Under the pieces are notes generated by a model that worked only from the letters and a program-made list of their open reading frames with translations, ran no database searches and had not been told where the DNA came from. From Rhodocyclales bacterium RIFCSPLOWO2_02_FULL_63_24 (lineage in GTDB: Bacteria > Pseudomonadota > Gammaproteobacteria > Burkholderiales > Rhodocyclaceae), in the NCBI GenBank assembly GCA_001828935.1, contig MHZX01000061.1:3391-41325 (forward strand): a stretch of 37,935 nucleotides of DNA. The letters are read 5' to 3'. A program made the position numbers and the translations under genes. Shown piece by piece: positions 16,159 through 24,378 of the stretch. Every line of letters starts with the position of its first letter. Positions within the stretch are counted from its first letter, which is position 1.

Positions 16159-17097
16159 GTGAAGCTCGCGCTGAAAATCGACGTCGATACCTATCGCGGC
16201 ACACTGCAGGGCGTGCCGCGATTGGTCGAAATCTTGCGTCGCCAGCGCGCCGACGCCAGTTTTCTCTTCTCGCTAGGGCCCGATCACACCGGCCGTGCCA
16301 TCAAGCGCGCCTTCCGCCCCGGCTTCATGCAAAAGGTCCAGCGCACCTCGGTGGTGTCCCACTACGGCATCAAGACATTGATGTACGGCACCTTGCTGCC
16401 CGGCCCCGACATCGGCCGCCGCGGTGCCGACATCATGCGCGCCACGCGCGACGCCGGCTTCGAAACGGCGATCCACTGCTGGGATCACGTCAAATGGCAG
16501 GACGGTGTCGAGCGCGCCAACGCCACCTGGACCGAAATCGAAATGCGGCGGGCGCACGAACGCTTTGTCGAGATATTCGGCAGCGAGGCTCCAGGCCATG
16601 GCGCCGCCGGCTGGCAGATGAACGCGCATGCGTTGCGACTGACGCAGCGACTTGGTTACCGCTGGGCCTCCGACTGCCGCGGGCTTCATCCCTTCGTCCC
16701 CGTATGGAATGGCGAGATCGTCTCCTGTCCGCAATTGCCGACAACGCTGCCGACCCTGGACGAACTGATTGGCACGGACGACCTCACGGCCGACAACGCA
16801 CACCTGCACCTGCTGCGGCTTACGGCGCAGGGCGCACCGGACGTCAAGGATCGCGACCACGTCTTCACACTGCACGCCGAACTTGAAGGTCTCAAGTTCG
16901 GCGATACCTTGGAGCGCCTGTTGACCGGCTGGCGCGAACAAGGCTACGAATTGGTATCGCTGGGTGCGATGCGCGACGCGCTCGACCCGGCGCTGCTGCC
17001 TCGCCACGAAATGGTCCGGGGCGAAATTCCCGGCCGTACAGGCCAGTTGATGCTGCAAGGCGAGGAATTTCTGTCAACATGGAAGGAAGCTGCATGA
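16159..17097 (+). CDS. arnD: 4-deoxy-4-formamido-L-arabinose-phosphoundecaprenol deformylase
   Basis: 312 residues, polysaccharide-deacetylase (NodB-like) fold. It removes the formyl group before flipping and transfer. Metal and catalytic motifs match ArnD: LKIDVDTYRG (residues 5-14), FLFSLGPD, AIHCWDHVKWQ, the AAGWQMNA segment, SDCRG and FTLHAELEG near the C terminus. The start is GTG 16159 after an 8-base gap; similarity begins exactly there. The C terminus encodes METs and a purine-rich run that doubles as the bcp ribosome site, and the stop overlaps bcp (ATGA). Confidence 0.9.
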   Translation: MKLALKIDVDTYRGTLQGVPRLVEILRRQRADASFLFSLGPDHTGRAIKRAFRPGFMQKVQRTSVVSHYGIKTLMYGTLLPGPDIGRRGADIMRATRDAGFETAIHCWDHVKWQDGVERANATWTEIEMRRAHERFVEIFGSEAPGHGAAGWQMNAHALRLTQRLGYRWASDCRGLHPFVPVWNGEIVSCPQLPTTLPTLDELIGTDDLTADNAHLHLLRLTAQGAPDVKDRDHVFTLHAELEGLKFGDTLERLLTGWREQGYELVSLGAMRDALDPALLPRHEMVRGEIPGRTGQLMLQGEEFLSTWKEAA

Positions 17098-17573
17098 TCG
17101 AAACGAAACCCGCCCCCTCCGCCATCGGGCTGCATGTTCCCGATTTCACCGTACCCGCCACGGGCGGCGAGTTCACGCTTTCCGCCTGTAACGGAAAGAC
17201 TGTCGTACTGTATTTCTACCCCAAGGACAATACGCCGGGCTGTACCACGCAGGCGCAGCAGTTTCGCGATCTGCATGACGAATTCGTCAAGGCAGGTTGC
17301 CTCGTGATCGGCGTCTCGCGCGATGCGCTGAAGTCCCACGAAAGCTTCAAGGCCAAGCTCGGCCTGCCTTTTGAGCTGATTTCCGACATCGAGGGCGTGC
17401 TCTGCCGCATGTTCGACGTGGTCAAGAACAAGATGCTGTATGGCAAGAAAGTGCTCGGCATCGAGCGCAGCACCTTCCTCATCGATAGCAATGGCATATT
17501 GCGTCAGGAATGGCGCGCGACCAAGGCTGACGGCAACGCCGCCACTGTCCTCGAGGCCGTGCGCAAGCTGTAA
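17094..17573 (+). CDS. bcp: Peroxiredoxin of the Bcp/PrxQ family
   Basis: 159 residues. Thiol peroxidase that reduces H2O2 and organic hydroperoxides. The peroxidatic cysteine is Cys50 in NTPGCTTQA. The resolving cysteine that E. coli Bcp has five residues later is Gln55 here, so it is either a 1-Cys enzyme or resolves through another cysteine (one lies in SACNG, one in EGVLCRMFD). GSTF-like ERSTFLID is conserved. The start is ATG 17094, with GGAAGGAAG upstream and an ATGA overlap with arnD. Last gene of the operon, followed by a terminator. Confidence 0.93.
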   Translation: MIETKPAPSAIGLHVPDFTVPATGGEFTLSACNGKTVVLYFYPKDNTPGCTTQAQQFRDLHDEFVKAGCLVIGVSRDALKSHESFKAKLGLPFELISDIEGVLCRMFDVVKNKMLYGKKVLGIERSTFLIDSNGILRQEWRATKADGNAATVLEAVRKL

Positions 17574-17582
17574 TTCGGAATA

Positions 17583-17608
17583 GAGCCCGTATTCGGGCCT
17601 TTCCTTTT
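17583..17608 (+). terminator. Rho-independent terminator of the arn-bcp operon
   Basis: Stem GCCCG (17585-17589) and CGGGC (17594-17598) with a TATT loop, followed by the T-rich CTTTCCTTTT. It lies 11 bases after the bcp stop codon. Confidence 0.8.
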
Positions 17609-17670
17609 GCCTCCCGTACCGGGGCGGCTGGCTATCGTGAGCCTGCCCCTATCCTTGCCTTGAGGTTTTC

Positions 17671-19122
17671 ATGAACGCCAAGCGCGCCAAGACTCCGAAA
17701 AACTCCATCAAGAAGCTGTTCGTGCTCGACACCAACGTGTTGATGCACGATCCCTTGAGCCTGTTTCGTTTCGAGGAGCACGATATCTATGTGCCGATGA
17801 TGACCCTGGAGGAACTCGACGCCAACAAGAAAGGCATGTCGGAAGTCGCGCGCAATGCACGCCAGAGCAGTCGCCTGCTCGACGAGATCGTCACCGGCGC
17901 CGAACACAATATGGCACGCGGCATCGATCTAACCGAACCCTCGCGCCAACTGGCCACCGGCCACTTGTTCCTCCAGACGGAAGCCATCAACGGCATTCTG
18001 CCCAGTTCGTTGCCAACCGCCAAAGCCGACAACCAGATCATCGGCGTAGTGATGTACCTTGGCCAGAAATTCCCCAAGCGACCGGTGATCCTGGTCTCCA
18101 AGGACATCAACATGCGCATCAAGGCCCGCGCGCTGGGCCTTGAGGCGCAGGACTACTTCAACGACAAGGTGCTGGAGGATACCGATCTCCTCTATACCGG
18201 CACCCTCGAGCTGCCGGCGGACTTCTGGGACAGCCACGGCAAGGGACTGGAATCCTGGAAGAAAGATAGCCGCACGTATTACCGCATCAAGGGTCCGCTC
18301 TGTCCAGACCTGCTGGTCAATGAATTCGTCTGGCAGGAAGGTCCGCAACCCCTGCAGGCCTGGGTCAGAGTCGGCGCCGGCAAGACGGCGGAACTTGAGA
18401 CCCTGATTGACTTCAGCCATGCCAAGAATGCAGTTTGGGGTATCACCGCGCGAAACCGCGAGCAGAACTTCGCCCTCAACCTGCTGATGAATCCCGAGGT
18501 CGACTTCGTCACACTGCTCGGCCAGGCCGGCACCGGCAAGACCCTGCTGACCTTGGCCGCGGCCCTGACGCAGACGCTGGAGACCAAGCTGTTTTCCGAG
18601 ATCATCATCACTCGCGTCACCGTGCCCGTCGGGGAGGACATCGGTTTCCTGCCCGGCACCGAAGAAGAAAAAATGACGCCGTGGATGGGGGCGCTGGAAG
18701 ACAATCTCGACGTGCTCAACAAGCCGGCCGACACACCGATTGGCACGTCCGGCGGCGCTGCCAGCAGCTACGGCGGCGACTGGGGACGAGCGGCAACCAT
18801 GGATCTGATCCGCAGCCGAATCAAGATCAAGTCGCTCAACTTCATGCGCGGTCGCACCTTCATGAACAAGTTCCTCATCATCGACGAGGCGCAGAACCTG
18901 ACGCCGAAGCAGATGAAGACCCTGATCACCCGCGCCGGTCCCGGCACCAAGGTAGTCTGTCTGGGCAACATCGCCCAGATCGATACGCCCTACCTGACCG
19001 AGGGCAGTTCAGGCCTCACCTACGTGGTGGATCGCTTCAAGGGTTGGTCGCATTCGGGACATGTCACGCTACAGCGCGGCGAGCGCTCGCGACTTGCCGA
19101 TCACGCGGCGGAAGTGCTCTAA
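17671..19122 (+). CDS. PIN-PhoH family ATPase (PhoH2-like)
   Basis: 483 residues. An N-terminal PIN ribonuclease-like domain starts with KLFVLDTNVLMHDP (Asp20), and further acidic residues include those in TLEELD (45-50). A C-terminal PhoH P-loop ATPase has Walker A GQAGTGKT at 284-291 (Lys290) and Walker B FLIIDEAQN (Asp405-Glu406). PhoH2 proteins of other bacteria have RNA helicase and RNase activity. The usual betaproteobacterial place is just after bcp, as here. The start is ATG 17671, with TTGAGG upstream, after the terminator, so it has its own promoter, which I could not pin down. It converges with dnaB. Confidence 0.92.
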   Translation: MNAKRAKTPKNSIKKLFVLDTNVLMHDPLSLFRFEEHDIYVPMMTLEELDANKKGMSEVARNARQSSRLLDEIVTGAEHNMARGIDLTEPSRQLATGHLFLQTEAINGILPSSLPTAKADNQIIGVVMYLGQKFPKRPVILVSKDINMRIKARALGLEAQDYFNDKVLEDTDLLYTGTLELPADFWDSHGKGLESWKKDSRTYYRIKGPLCPDLLVNEFVWQEGPQPLQAWVRVGAGKTAELETLIDFSHAKNAVWGITARNREQNFALNLLMNPEVDFVTLLGQAGTGKTLLTLAAALTQTLETKLFSEIIITRVTVPVGEDIGFLPGTEEEKMTPWMGALEDNLDVLNKPADTPIGTSGGAASSYGGDWGRAATMDLIRSRIKIKSLNFMRGRTFMNKFLIIDEAQNLTPKQMKTLITRAGPGTKVVCLGNIAQIDTPYLTEGSSGLTYVVDRFKGWSHSGHVTLQRGERSRLADHAAEVL

Positions 19123-19166
19123 GGAAAAGCCGCCGCCCGGACCCGCCCCGTCGGTGGCCCGGCATT

Positions 19167-20573
19167 TCAGCCGCGGTAGGAAGTCGACCCCGCAGCGAAA
19201 TTCTCGAACTTGGTGTATTCGCCGAGGAAGGTCAGTCGCACGGTGCCGACCGGGCCGTTGCGATGCTTGCCGATGATCGCCTCGGCCGTACCTTTGTCCT
19301 GCGTGTCGGGCTTGTAGTACTCCTCGCGATACATCATCAGGATGATATCGGCATCCTGTTCGATGGCGCCCGACTCGCGCAAATCGCTCATCAATGGGCG
19401 CTTGTCGGTGCGCTCCTCGACTTTCCGCGAAAGCTGCGAGAGGGCAATGATCGGCACCTGCAATTCCTTCGCCAGCGCCTTGATCGAGCGCGAAATTTCC
19501 GAAATCTCAGTGGCGCGATTCTCGCCGTCGCGATTGGAACTCATCAGCTGCAGGTAGTCGATGATGATCAGACCGAGCTTGCCGAACTGCCGGTGCAGGC
19601 GCCGGGCGCGGGCGCGCAGGTCGGTCGAGTTGATGGCACCGGTCTCGTCGATGTGGATCGGCGCCTCGTGCAGCTTGCCCAGGGCCACCGTCATGCGATC
19701 CCATTCGTCGTCGGTGAGGCGACCGGTGCGCAGCTTGCCCTGGTCGATGCGACCGACCGAGGAGAGGAAGCGCGTGGCGAGCTGCGGCCCGGACATTTCC
19801 AGGCTGAAAATCGCCACCGGCAACCGCAGTTCGACGCCGACATGCTCGGCGATGTTGAGTGCGAAGGCGGTCTTGCCCATCGACGGACGGCCAGCGACCA
19901 CCACCATGTCGCCCGGCTGCAGGCCCGAGGTCATGCGGTCGAGATCGGCGAAACCGGTCGCCACGCCCGTGATGTCGGACTGGCTGTCGCGCGCCAGCAG
20001 CATTTCCATGCGCTCGACGACTTCACCCAGCAAGGGCTGAATCGCAACGAAGCCATTGTTGCTGCGATTGCCCGCCTCGGCGATCTGGAAAATGCGCTGC
20101 TCGGCATCGTCGAGCAGGGTTTTTACATCGCGCCCTGCCGGATTCAGCGCATTGCCCGCAATTTCGTCGCCAACCGTGACCAACTGGCGCAGGATGGCAC
20201 GCTCGCGCACGATCTCGGCATAGCGCCGGATATTGGCCGCCGAGGGCGTGGCATTGGCTATCTCACCGAGATAGCCGAGACCGCCGGTCTGATCCACCTC
20301 GTTCGAGACTTCGATGGATTCATACACGGTCACCACATCGGCCGGCCGCCCCTGCTGGATCAATTTGCCGATGTGGCGAAAGATCCGGCGGTGGTCGTCT
20401 CGGTAAAAGTCGGTTTCGCGCACGACATCGCCAATACGATCCCATGCCGCGTTGTCGATCAGCAGGCCGCCGATCAGCGACTGCTCGGCCTCGATGGAAT
20501 GCGGCGGAAGCTTGAGCGCGGCGACCTGGGAATCGACCGGCTGCGGGGGATTGAAAGCGCGTACCTGGGCCAT
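19167..20573 (-). CDS. dnaB: Replicative DNA helicase
   Basis: Hexameric 5'-3' helicase that drives the replication fork. 468 residues: an N-terminal primase-interacting domain (about 24-125), linker, and a RecA-like motor with Walker A GRPSMGKT (228-235), the IIIDYLQLM Walker B strand and the SQLSRKVEERTDKRP motif. No intein. It sits downstream of the rpsF-rplI operon in the same direction, but a strong terminator separates them, so it is expressed on its own from a region holding an 11-base-phased repeat array. Confidence 0.97.
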   Translation of the reverse strand: MAQVRAFNPPQPVDSQVAALKLPPHSIEAEQSLIGGLLIDNAAWDRIGDVVRETDFYRDDHRRIFRHIGKLIQQGRPADVVTVYESIEVSNEVDQTGGLGYLGEIANATPSAANIRRYAEIVRERAILRQLVTVGDEIAGNALNPAGRDVKTLLDDAEQRIFQIAEAGNRSNNGFVAIQPLLGEVVERMEMLLARDSQSDITGVATGFADLDRMTSGLQPGDMVVVAGRPSMGKTAFALNIAEHVGVELRLPVAIFSLEMSGPQLATRFLSSVGRIDQGKLRTGRLTDDEWDRMTVALGKLHEAPIHIDETGAINSTDLRARARRLHRQFGKLGLIIIDYLQLMSSNRDGENRATEISEISRSIKALAKELQVPIIALSQLSRKVEERTDKRPLMSDLRESGAIEQDADIILMMYREEYYKPDTQDKGTAEAIIGKHRNGPVGTVRLTFLGEYTKFENFAAGSTSYRG

Positions 20574-20618
20574 CGCTGTCTCCGATGTGAAGCGCGGAGT
20601 CTACCCCGCGCTTGGCGT

Positions 20619-20624
20619 CATGAT
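20619..20624 (-). promoter_or_regulatory. Candidate -10 box of dnaB
   Basis: TATCAT on the minus strand, 46 bases before the dnaB start codon. The -35 position is covered by the phased repeat array rather than a recognisable TTGACA, which suggests regulator-dependent use. Confidence 0.4.
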
Positions 20625-20625
20625 A

Positions 20626-20680
20626 AGTGAACAACTTGTGGAAATTCTGTGGGCAAGCTGTGCAAATGCAGTGGATCGAA
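20626..20680 (-). repeat. Five-unit 11-base array upstream of dnaB
   Basis: Units start at 20626, 20637, 20648, 20659 and 20670 (plus strand): AGTGAACAACT, TGTGGAAATTC, TGTGGGCAAGC, TGTGCAAATGC, AGTGGATCGAA. Each begins with A/T-GTG and the period is exactly 11 bases, about one helical turn. Read on the minus strand the three central units are TTTCCACA, TTGCCCACA and TTTGCACA, which resemble degenerate DnaA boxes. The array lies directly upstream of the candidate -10. Confidence 0.5.
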
Positions 20681-20780
20681 TTCGCGCACTGCAACATCGT
20701 CCGGCCGCCATCTCTGGCTGCCCCAAGGTAAGCGGGACATAGGCCTGGATACGGCCCGGCGCAAAGGCCCGAGGACAAAA

Positions 20781-20817
20781 AAACGGGCCGCTGACGTCAA
20801 TCAGCGGCCCGTTTTTG
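20781..20817 (-). terminator. Rho-independent terminator of the rpsF-rplI operon
   Basis: A perfect 12-base stem (20783-20794 with 20801-20812) around a six-base loop, A-rich on one side and T-rich on the other, so it can work in both directions. It is about 20 bases after the rplI stop on the minus strand. The rest of the 260-base gap to dnaB holds the repeat array and the dnaB promoter. Confidence 0.9.
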
Positions 20818-20833
20818 TATGGCGGGGCGCGGC

Positions 20834-21283
20834 TTAGTGTTCGCCGAGCACGGACACCGTCACCGTCGCCACCACATCGCTGTGCAGCGCGATCTGGACC
20901 GGTGCGTCGCCAATGGTCTTGAGCGGACCTTCGGGCAGGCGGATCGCCGACTTCTCGATCTGGAAGCCTTGTGCAGCGAGTGCCTCGGCGATGTCGTGGG
21001 TCGACACGGAACCGAACAGGCGGCCATCGACGCCGGTTTTGCGCGTGATTTGCAGCATCAGGCCGGCCAGCTTCTCCGCCTGAGCCTGGGCGGCGGCAAC
21101 CGCGTCGGCTTGGGCGCGTTCCAGTTCGGCACGCTTTTCCTCGAAGATCTTGCGGTTGGCTTCCGTCGCGCGCTTGGCCTTGCCTTGAGGAATCAGGAAG
21201 TTGCGGGCATAGCCGTCCTTGACCTTGACCACGTCGCCGAGGCCGCCCAGGTTGACCACCTTTTCCATCAGAATAATTTGCAT
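20834..21283 (-). CDS. rplI: 50S ribosomal protein L9
   Basis: 149 residues, full length. The N-terminal rRNA-binding domain [19 protein letters not shown] and GYARNFLIP is followed by the long connecting helix rich in Ala, Glu and Lys (about 43-75) and the C-terminal domain with [14 protein letters not shown] precedes the ATG. Last gene of the rpsF-priB-rpsR-rplI operon. Confidence 0.98.
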   Translation of the reverse strand: MQIILMEKVVNLGGLGDVVKVKDGYARNFLIPQGKAKRATEANRKIFEEKRAELERAQADAVAAAQAQAEKLAGLMLQITRKTGVDGRLFGSVSTHDIAEALAAQGFQIEKSAIRLPEGPLKTIGDAPVQIALHSDVVATVTVSVLGEH

Positions 21284-21297
21284 GGTCGTGTCCTCGC

Positions 21298-21576
21298 TTA
21301 CTGGTGCAGATCGGTGTAGGGCAGCAGCGCCAGGAAACGCGCGCGCTTGATGGCGGTCGACAATTGCCGCTGATAGCCCGTCTTGGTGCCGGTGATGCGC
21401 GCCGGCATGATCTTGGCGTTTTCAGCAATGAAGTCCTTCAGAATCTCGACATCCTTGTAGTCGATCTCTGCAATCTTCTCTGCCGTAAAGCGGCAGAACT
21501 TACGGCGTTTGAACAGGCTGCGGCCCTTGTCGTCCTTGCGCTTGACGTTGGTTTTACTCTTCGGCTTGAATGCCAT
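21298..21576 (-). CDS. rpsR: 30S ribosomal protein S18
   Basis: 92 residues, a little longer than the usual 75 because of a basic N-terminal extension (about residues 1-22). The S18 core [17 protein letters not shown] and the C-terminal [26 protein letters not shown] are typical. S18 binds beside S6 on the 30S platform, matching the operon partner. The start lies inside the end of priB (23-base overlap) with GGAAGGA upstream, implying translational coupling. Confidence 0.98.
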   Translation of the reverse strand: MAFKPKSKTNVKRKDDKGRSLFKRRKFCRFTAEKIAEIDYKDVEILKDFIAENAKIMPARITGTKTGYQRQLSTAIKRARFLALLPYTDLHQ

Positions 21577-21898
21577 TTTCAGTTCCTTCCACGAATTCGA
21601 CTGTATTCACATGCAGCATCGGACTGCGTCGCTTGAGGCTCCTGGCGGCAAGAAAACCGGCCACCCTGATCCCGTCTCCCGGCTTGGCTGCAAGCAGCAC
21701 TTGCGCCGGCCGGCCCATGGCTACACAGGCCATCTCGCATTCCACCTTGCGCTCGACATCCGCTTCGACCTGGGTCGAGAGATGCGCGAGGAGAAACTCA
21801 AGAACCGGAATCCCGGCAGGGGTGCGGCGCAGTGCGCCACGCTCAAGCAAACGACCCGACAACTGCGTCAGGTTGCACGGTGCTTCCTCAGTTGCCAT
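21554..21898 (-). CDS. priB: Primosomal replication protein N
   Basis: 114 residues, a single OB-fold domain related to single-stranded-DNA-binding protein. It bridges PriA and DnaT when replication forks restart. Recognised by [27 protein letters not shown] at the N terminus and its fixed place between rpsF and rpsR. Its start overlaps the rpsF stop by one base (TGATG) and its end overlaps rpsR. Confidence 0.92.
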   Translation of the reverse strand: MATEEAPCNLTQLSGRLLERGALRRTPAGIPVLEFLLAHLSTQVEADVERKVECEMACVAMGRPAQVLLAAKPGDGIRVAGFLAARSLKRRSPMLHVNTVEFVEGTENGIQAEE

Positions 21899-22272
21899 CA
21901 GGCAGCTGCGGGAGCCTCCGCCTTGGCTTCGCCCTGGGTCAGCGAACGCGACTTCTCTTCCTTCATCATCGGGGAAGGAATCGTCACGGCCTTGCGCGTC
22001 TTCACCGTCAGGTGGCGCAGCACCGCGTCGTTGAACTTGAAGGCATGTTCGAGTTCAGCCAGGGTTTCACCATCGCACTCGATGTTCATCAGCACGTAGT
22101 GGGCTTTGTGCACCTTCTGGATCGGATAGGCCATCTGGCGACGACCCCAGTCTTCGAGACGATGGATAGCTCCGTTGCGGCCGGTGACCAGCGTCTTGTA
22201 ACGCTCGATCATCGCCGGCACCTGCTCGGACTGGTCCGGGTGGACGATAAATACAACTTCATAATGGCGCAT
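21898..22272 (-). CDS. rpsF: 30S ribosomal protein S6
   Basis: 124 residues. The core [34 protein letters not shown] and HYVLMNIE is typical of S6. The tail ends in Ala- and Glu-rich sequence; glutamate tails of S6 are RimK targets in enterobacteria, but the long Glu tail is absent here. The start is ATG 22272, with AAGGAG six bases upstream; the longer open frame is spurious. First gene of the operon. Confidence 0.98.
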   Translation of the reverse strand: MRHYEVVFIVHPDQSEQVPAMIERYKTLVTGRNGAIHRLEDWGRRQMAYPIQKVHKAHYVLMNIECDGETLAELEHAFKFNDAVLRHLTVKTRKAVTIPSPMMKEEKSRSLTQGEAKAEAPAAA

Positions 22273-22299
22273 GCAATCTCCTTGTGGTTGAGTTTCAGC

Positions 22300-22322
22300 C
22301 CCCCCGCATGCGTAACGGGTGG
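22300..22322 (-). promoter_or_regulatory. Possible rpsF leader hairpin
   Basis: In the leader, CCACCCG (22322-22316) can pair with CGGGGGG (22306-22300) with one mismatch, around a nine-base loop. Many bacteria autoregulate rpsF through an S6:S18-binding leader with a CCG-containing hairpin; this resembles one only loosely. Confidence 0.3.
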
Positions 22323-22339
22323 AGCAAGGGAAGCCCGCC

Positions 22340-22368
22340 ATGATACCAAGCCACGGTGCTTGAAGCAA
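22340..22368 (-). promoter_or_regulatory. Promoter of the rpsF operon
   Basis: -35 TTGCTT (22368-22363), a 17-base spacer, and -10 TATCAT (22345-22340) with TG one base upstream (extended -10). The predicted start is about 60 bases before the rpsF ATG. Confidence 0.65.
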
Positions 22369-22457
22369 GGTCTGTAAAGGGGCACAATCGGCACCCGGCC
22401 GAACGATTGACGCTGCGCGGCTCATGCCAGAATTTCAAACATGATGAATTTTCAACC

Positions 22458-23351
22458 ATGATCGAGCAGCCTTTTGCCGATTTAGACGCATGGGTGGCCT
22501 ATTTCCGCGAGGCCAACCTTCCCGTGCTGCGCCATACCGTGCAGGAAATGGAGCGCATGCGGGCCAACGCAGAAAACGTCAACGGTCGCGTCTTATCCGG
22601 GACAATCCTACGCGATCCGATGATGACCCTGCGGGTGCTCGCCTACATCGAAGCCAATCGCCGAGCACGTCAAACTACCGATATCACCACCATCGAACGG
22701 GCCATCATGATGATCGGAATCGGGCCATTTTTCCGCGATTTCCACGATTTGCCGCAGATTGAAGAGCAGCTCCGGCCGCATCCACAAGTCTTGCTCGGAT
22801 TGCTCAAGGTCGTCCATCGGGCACGCCGCGCTGCGCAATGGGCGCGCGACTGGGCGGTCATCCGGCATGACCTCGACGTCGACGAAATCACCTTGGCAGC
22901 TCTGCTTCACGATATGGCAGAGCTGCTCATGTGGTGCTTTGCGCCCAAGATTGCCATCCAGGTGCGAGATGCCCAAAACACCCACCGCAATCAACGTTCC
23001 GCGATCATTCAAACCGAAATCTATGGCATCCCCTTGTATCAGCTGAAAATGGCGCTCGCCGAAACCTGGCACCTGCCACAGTTGCTGACCCAGTTGATGG
23101 ACAACCAACACGCCGAAAATCCCCGAGTGCGGAACGTGAAGCTGGCTGTGGATCTGGCCCGCCACTCGGCCAACAGCTGGAATGACCCTGCTCTACCCGA
23201 CGACTTCAAAGGCATCAGGGAGTTGTTGCGCATCGACCAGCCCGCATTGATTCGCCGCCTTGGCGTCGACGAAGCCACCTCGGCCATGCTGCTGGCCGCG
23301 CATCAGGCCGCGCAAGCCGAAGCGGTCAGCCGCAGTAACGAAGCCCCATAA
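22458..23351 (+). CDS. HDOD-domain signalling protein
   Basis: 297 residues. The HDOD fold (an HD-related, usually non-catalytic domain of signalling proteins) is seen from LPVLRHTVQEMERM through the VNGRVLSGTILRDPMMTLRVLAYI segment and the TTIERAIMMIGIGPFF helix, to the ALLHDMAELLMW motif at about residues 155-166. HDOD proteins link to c-di-GMP, motility and biofilm control in proteobacteria; the exact target is unknown. The start is ATG 22458; the frame is open upstream without similarity. A TTGACG/CAGAAT pair with a 15-base spacer (22407-22433) may be its promoter. Confidence 0.85.
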   Translation: MIEQPFADLDAWVAYFREANLPVLRHTVQEMERMRANAENVNGRVLSGTILRDPMMTLRVLAYIEANRRARQTTDITTIERAIMMIGIGPFFRDFHDLPQIEEQLRPHPQVLLGLLKVVHRARRAAQWARDWAVIRHDLDVDEITLAALLHDMAELLMWCFAPKIAIQVRDAQNTHRNQRSAIIQTEIYGIPLYQLKMALAETWHLPQLLTQLMDNQHAENPRVRNVKLAVDLARHSANSWNDPALPDDFKGIRELLRIDQPALIRRLGVDEATSAMLLAAHQAAQAEAVSRSNEAP

Positions 23352-23508
23352 GGTTCAGCAGCAGTTCCGGCTGCCGATAGGCGCCAAACGCCGCGATAGT
23401 GACGATTGCCAAGGCCAGCAGACCAATCGTCCACAAGACACGCCGCGACCGTCCGGGCACCACCGGGGGCTGATTCTCGCTGCGGGAAATTTCGTCGTCT
23501 GCGTCCAT
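23326..23508 (-). CDS. Small single-helix membrane protein
   Basis: 60 residues from ATG 23508. A polar, acidic N terminus with a Pro/Arg stretch precedes one clear membrane helix (about residues 24-43, WTIGLLALAIVTIAAFGAY), and the chain ends with RYCG. The orientation rule (Arg-rich side inside) puts the N terminus in the cytoplasm. GTG 23514 or TTG 23565 are alternative starts. The 3' end overlaps the HDOD gene by 26 bases in convergent orientation. Function unknown; I judge it real because of the well-formed helix. Confidence 0.6.
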   Translation of the reverse strand: MDADDEISRSENQPPVVPGRSRRVLWTIGLLALAIVTIAAFGAYRQPELLLNLMGLRYCG

Positions 23509-23557
23509 TCGCACATACTCGGCAAGCTCATCCGTCAAGTCAAGCCCGCCTGCGCCA

Positions 23558-23585
23558 TTGCGCAATACCGCATGAATGCTATATT
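23558..23585 (+). promoter_or_regulatory. Promoter of the FliD-like gene
   Basis: TTGCGC (23558-23563), a 16-base spacer and TATATT (23580-23585) with TGC before it. No sigma-28 (flagellar) consensus was seen. Confidence 0.45.
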
Positions 23586-23618
23586 CAACTTTGAAATCGG
23601 AGATTTGCGAGGTATGCG

Positions 23619-24371
23619 ATGGATATTGCCAGTATCAGTGCTGCTGTATCCGCAGCCAGCCTGATTGAATCCCGGACCAGTAGGACGGAAAGCAGCGACC
23701 CTGTAAAGCAGGCTTTTCAAAAAGCCGACAAACGAGTTCAACAGCAGCGTGAGCTCGTATCGGTGGAATTGTCTTCATTCGGCAAGCTGAAGTCGTCGTT
23801 CTCCGATGTCCAGACAAACTCGCGAGCACTCAGCAGCAGCAAGCAGACGGCAACGGACGCCGACATCAAGAAGGCGGCCAGCAATTTCGTCAAAGCGTTC
23901 AACAGCGCGGCTCAAACCGCCAAAGCCGCCACCACGGCGCAAGCCACGCTTGGGGATAGCAGTCGTGCACGCGCGGCGGAAAGCGATCTGCGGCGATCCA
24001 TCAGCACCGATGCAGCCACTGCGGCCGACCTGAAGCAGATTGGAATTACCCGGCAGAAGGACCGTACGCTCGCCATCGACGAAGAGAAATTCGATGCCGC
24101 GTTGAAAGTCAATCCAGATGCACTGCGCGGCACCTTGTCGAAAATCGGGCAGCAAGTGGATCGGACCGCCACGCGGGAACTCTCTGCGAATGGAAACATT
24201 GGCCGTTCGGTAAATACGCTGACCAGTCGCGCCAAAATACTTGAGAGCCAGCAGGTGGAACAACAGGCTCAGGCCGCCGCCGCCCAGCAGGCCGTTAGCG
24301 CGCAAGCTGCGAGACTCGACAATAACGTGAATCCCGGCATCGCCGCCTACCTGAAAATATTCTCGATCTAG
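23619..24371 (+). CDS. Orphan FliD-like (flagellar-cap-related) protein
   Basis: 250 residues, Ser/Ala/Gln-rich with few aromatics, as in flagellar axial proteins. Residues about 137-175 (DLKQIGITRQKDRTLAID...KFDAALKVNPDALRG) resemble the FliD C-terminal region, where the same order (IGI, KDG-L-LD, KLDAAL, NPDAV) is found. N- and C-terminal parts are predicted coiled coils. FliD proper is usually over 400 residues and carries additional surface domains, which are lacking here. GAGG lies six bases before ATG 23619. No flagellar genes are adjacent. It could be a minor axial or secreted protein; the role is inferred. Confidence 0.6.
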   Translation: MDIASISAAVSAASLIESRTSRTESSDPVKQAFQKADKRVQQQRELVSVELSSFGKLKSSFSDVQTNSRALSSSKQTATDADIKKAASNFVKAFNSAAQTAKAATTAQATLGDSSRARAAESDLRRSISTDAATAADLKQIGITRQKDRTLAIDEEKFDAALKVNPDALRGTLSKIGQQVDRTATRELSANGNIGRSVNTLTSRAKILESQQVEQQAQAAAAQQAVSAQAARLDNNVNPGIAAYLKIFSI

Positions 24372-24378
24372 GCGCTGC

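Noticed and set aside
18435..20630. 731-codon open frame running through phoH and antisense to dnaB
   Set aside because: Shadow of two genuine genes in an alternative frame; it joins unrelated compositions at the phoH-dnaB boundary.
22356..22457. N-terminal extension of the HDOD protein
   Set aside because: Overlaps the rpsF promoter and has no family similarity before MIEQPF.
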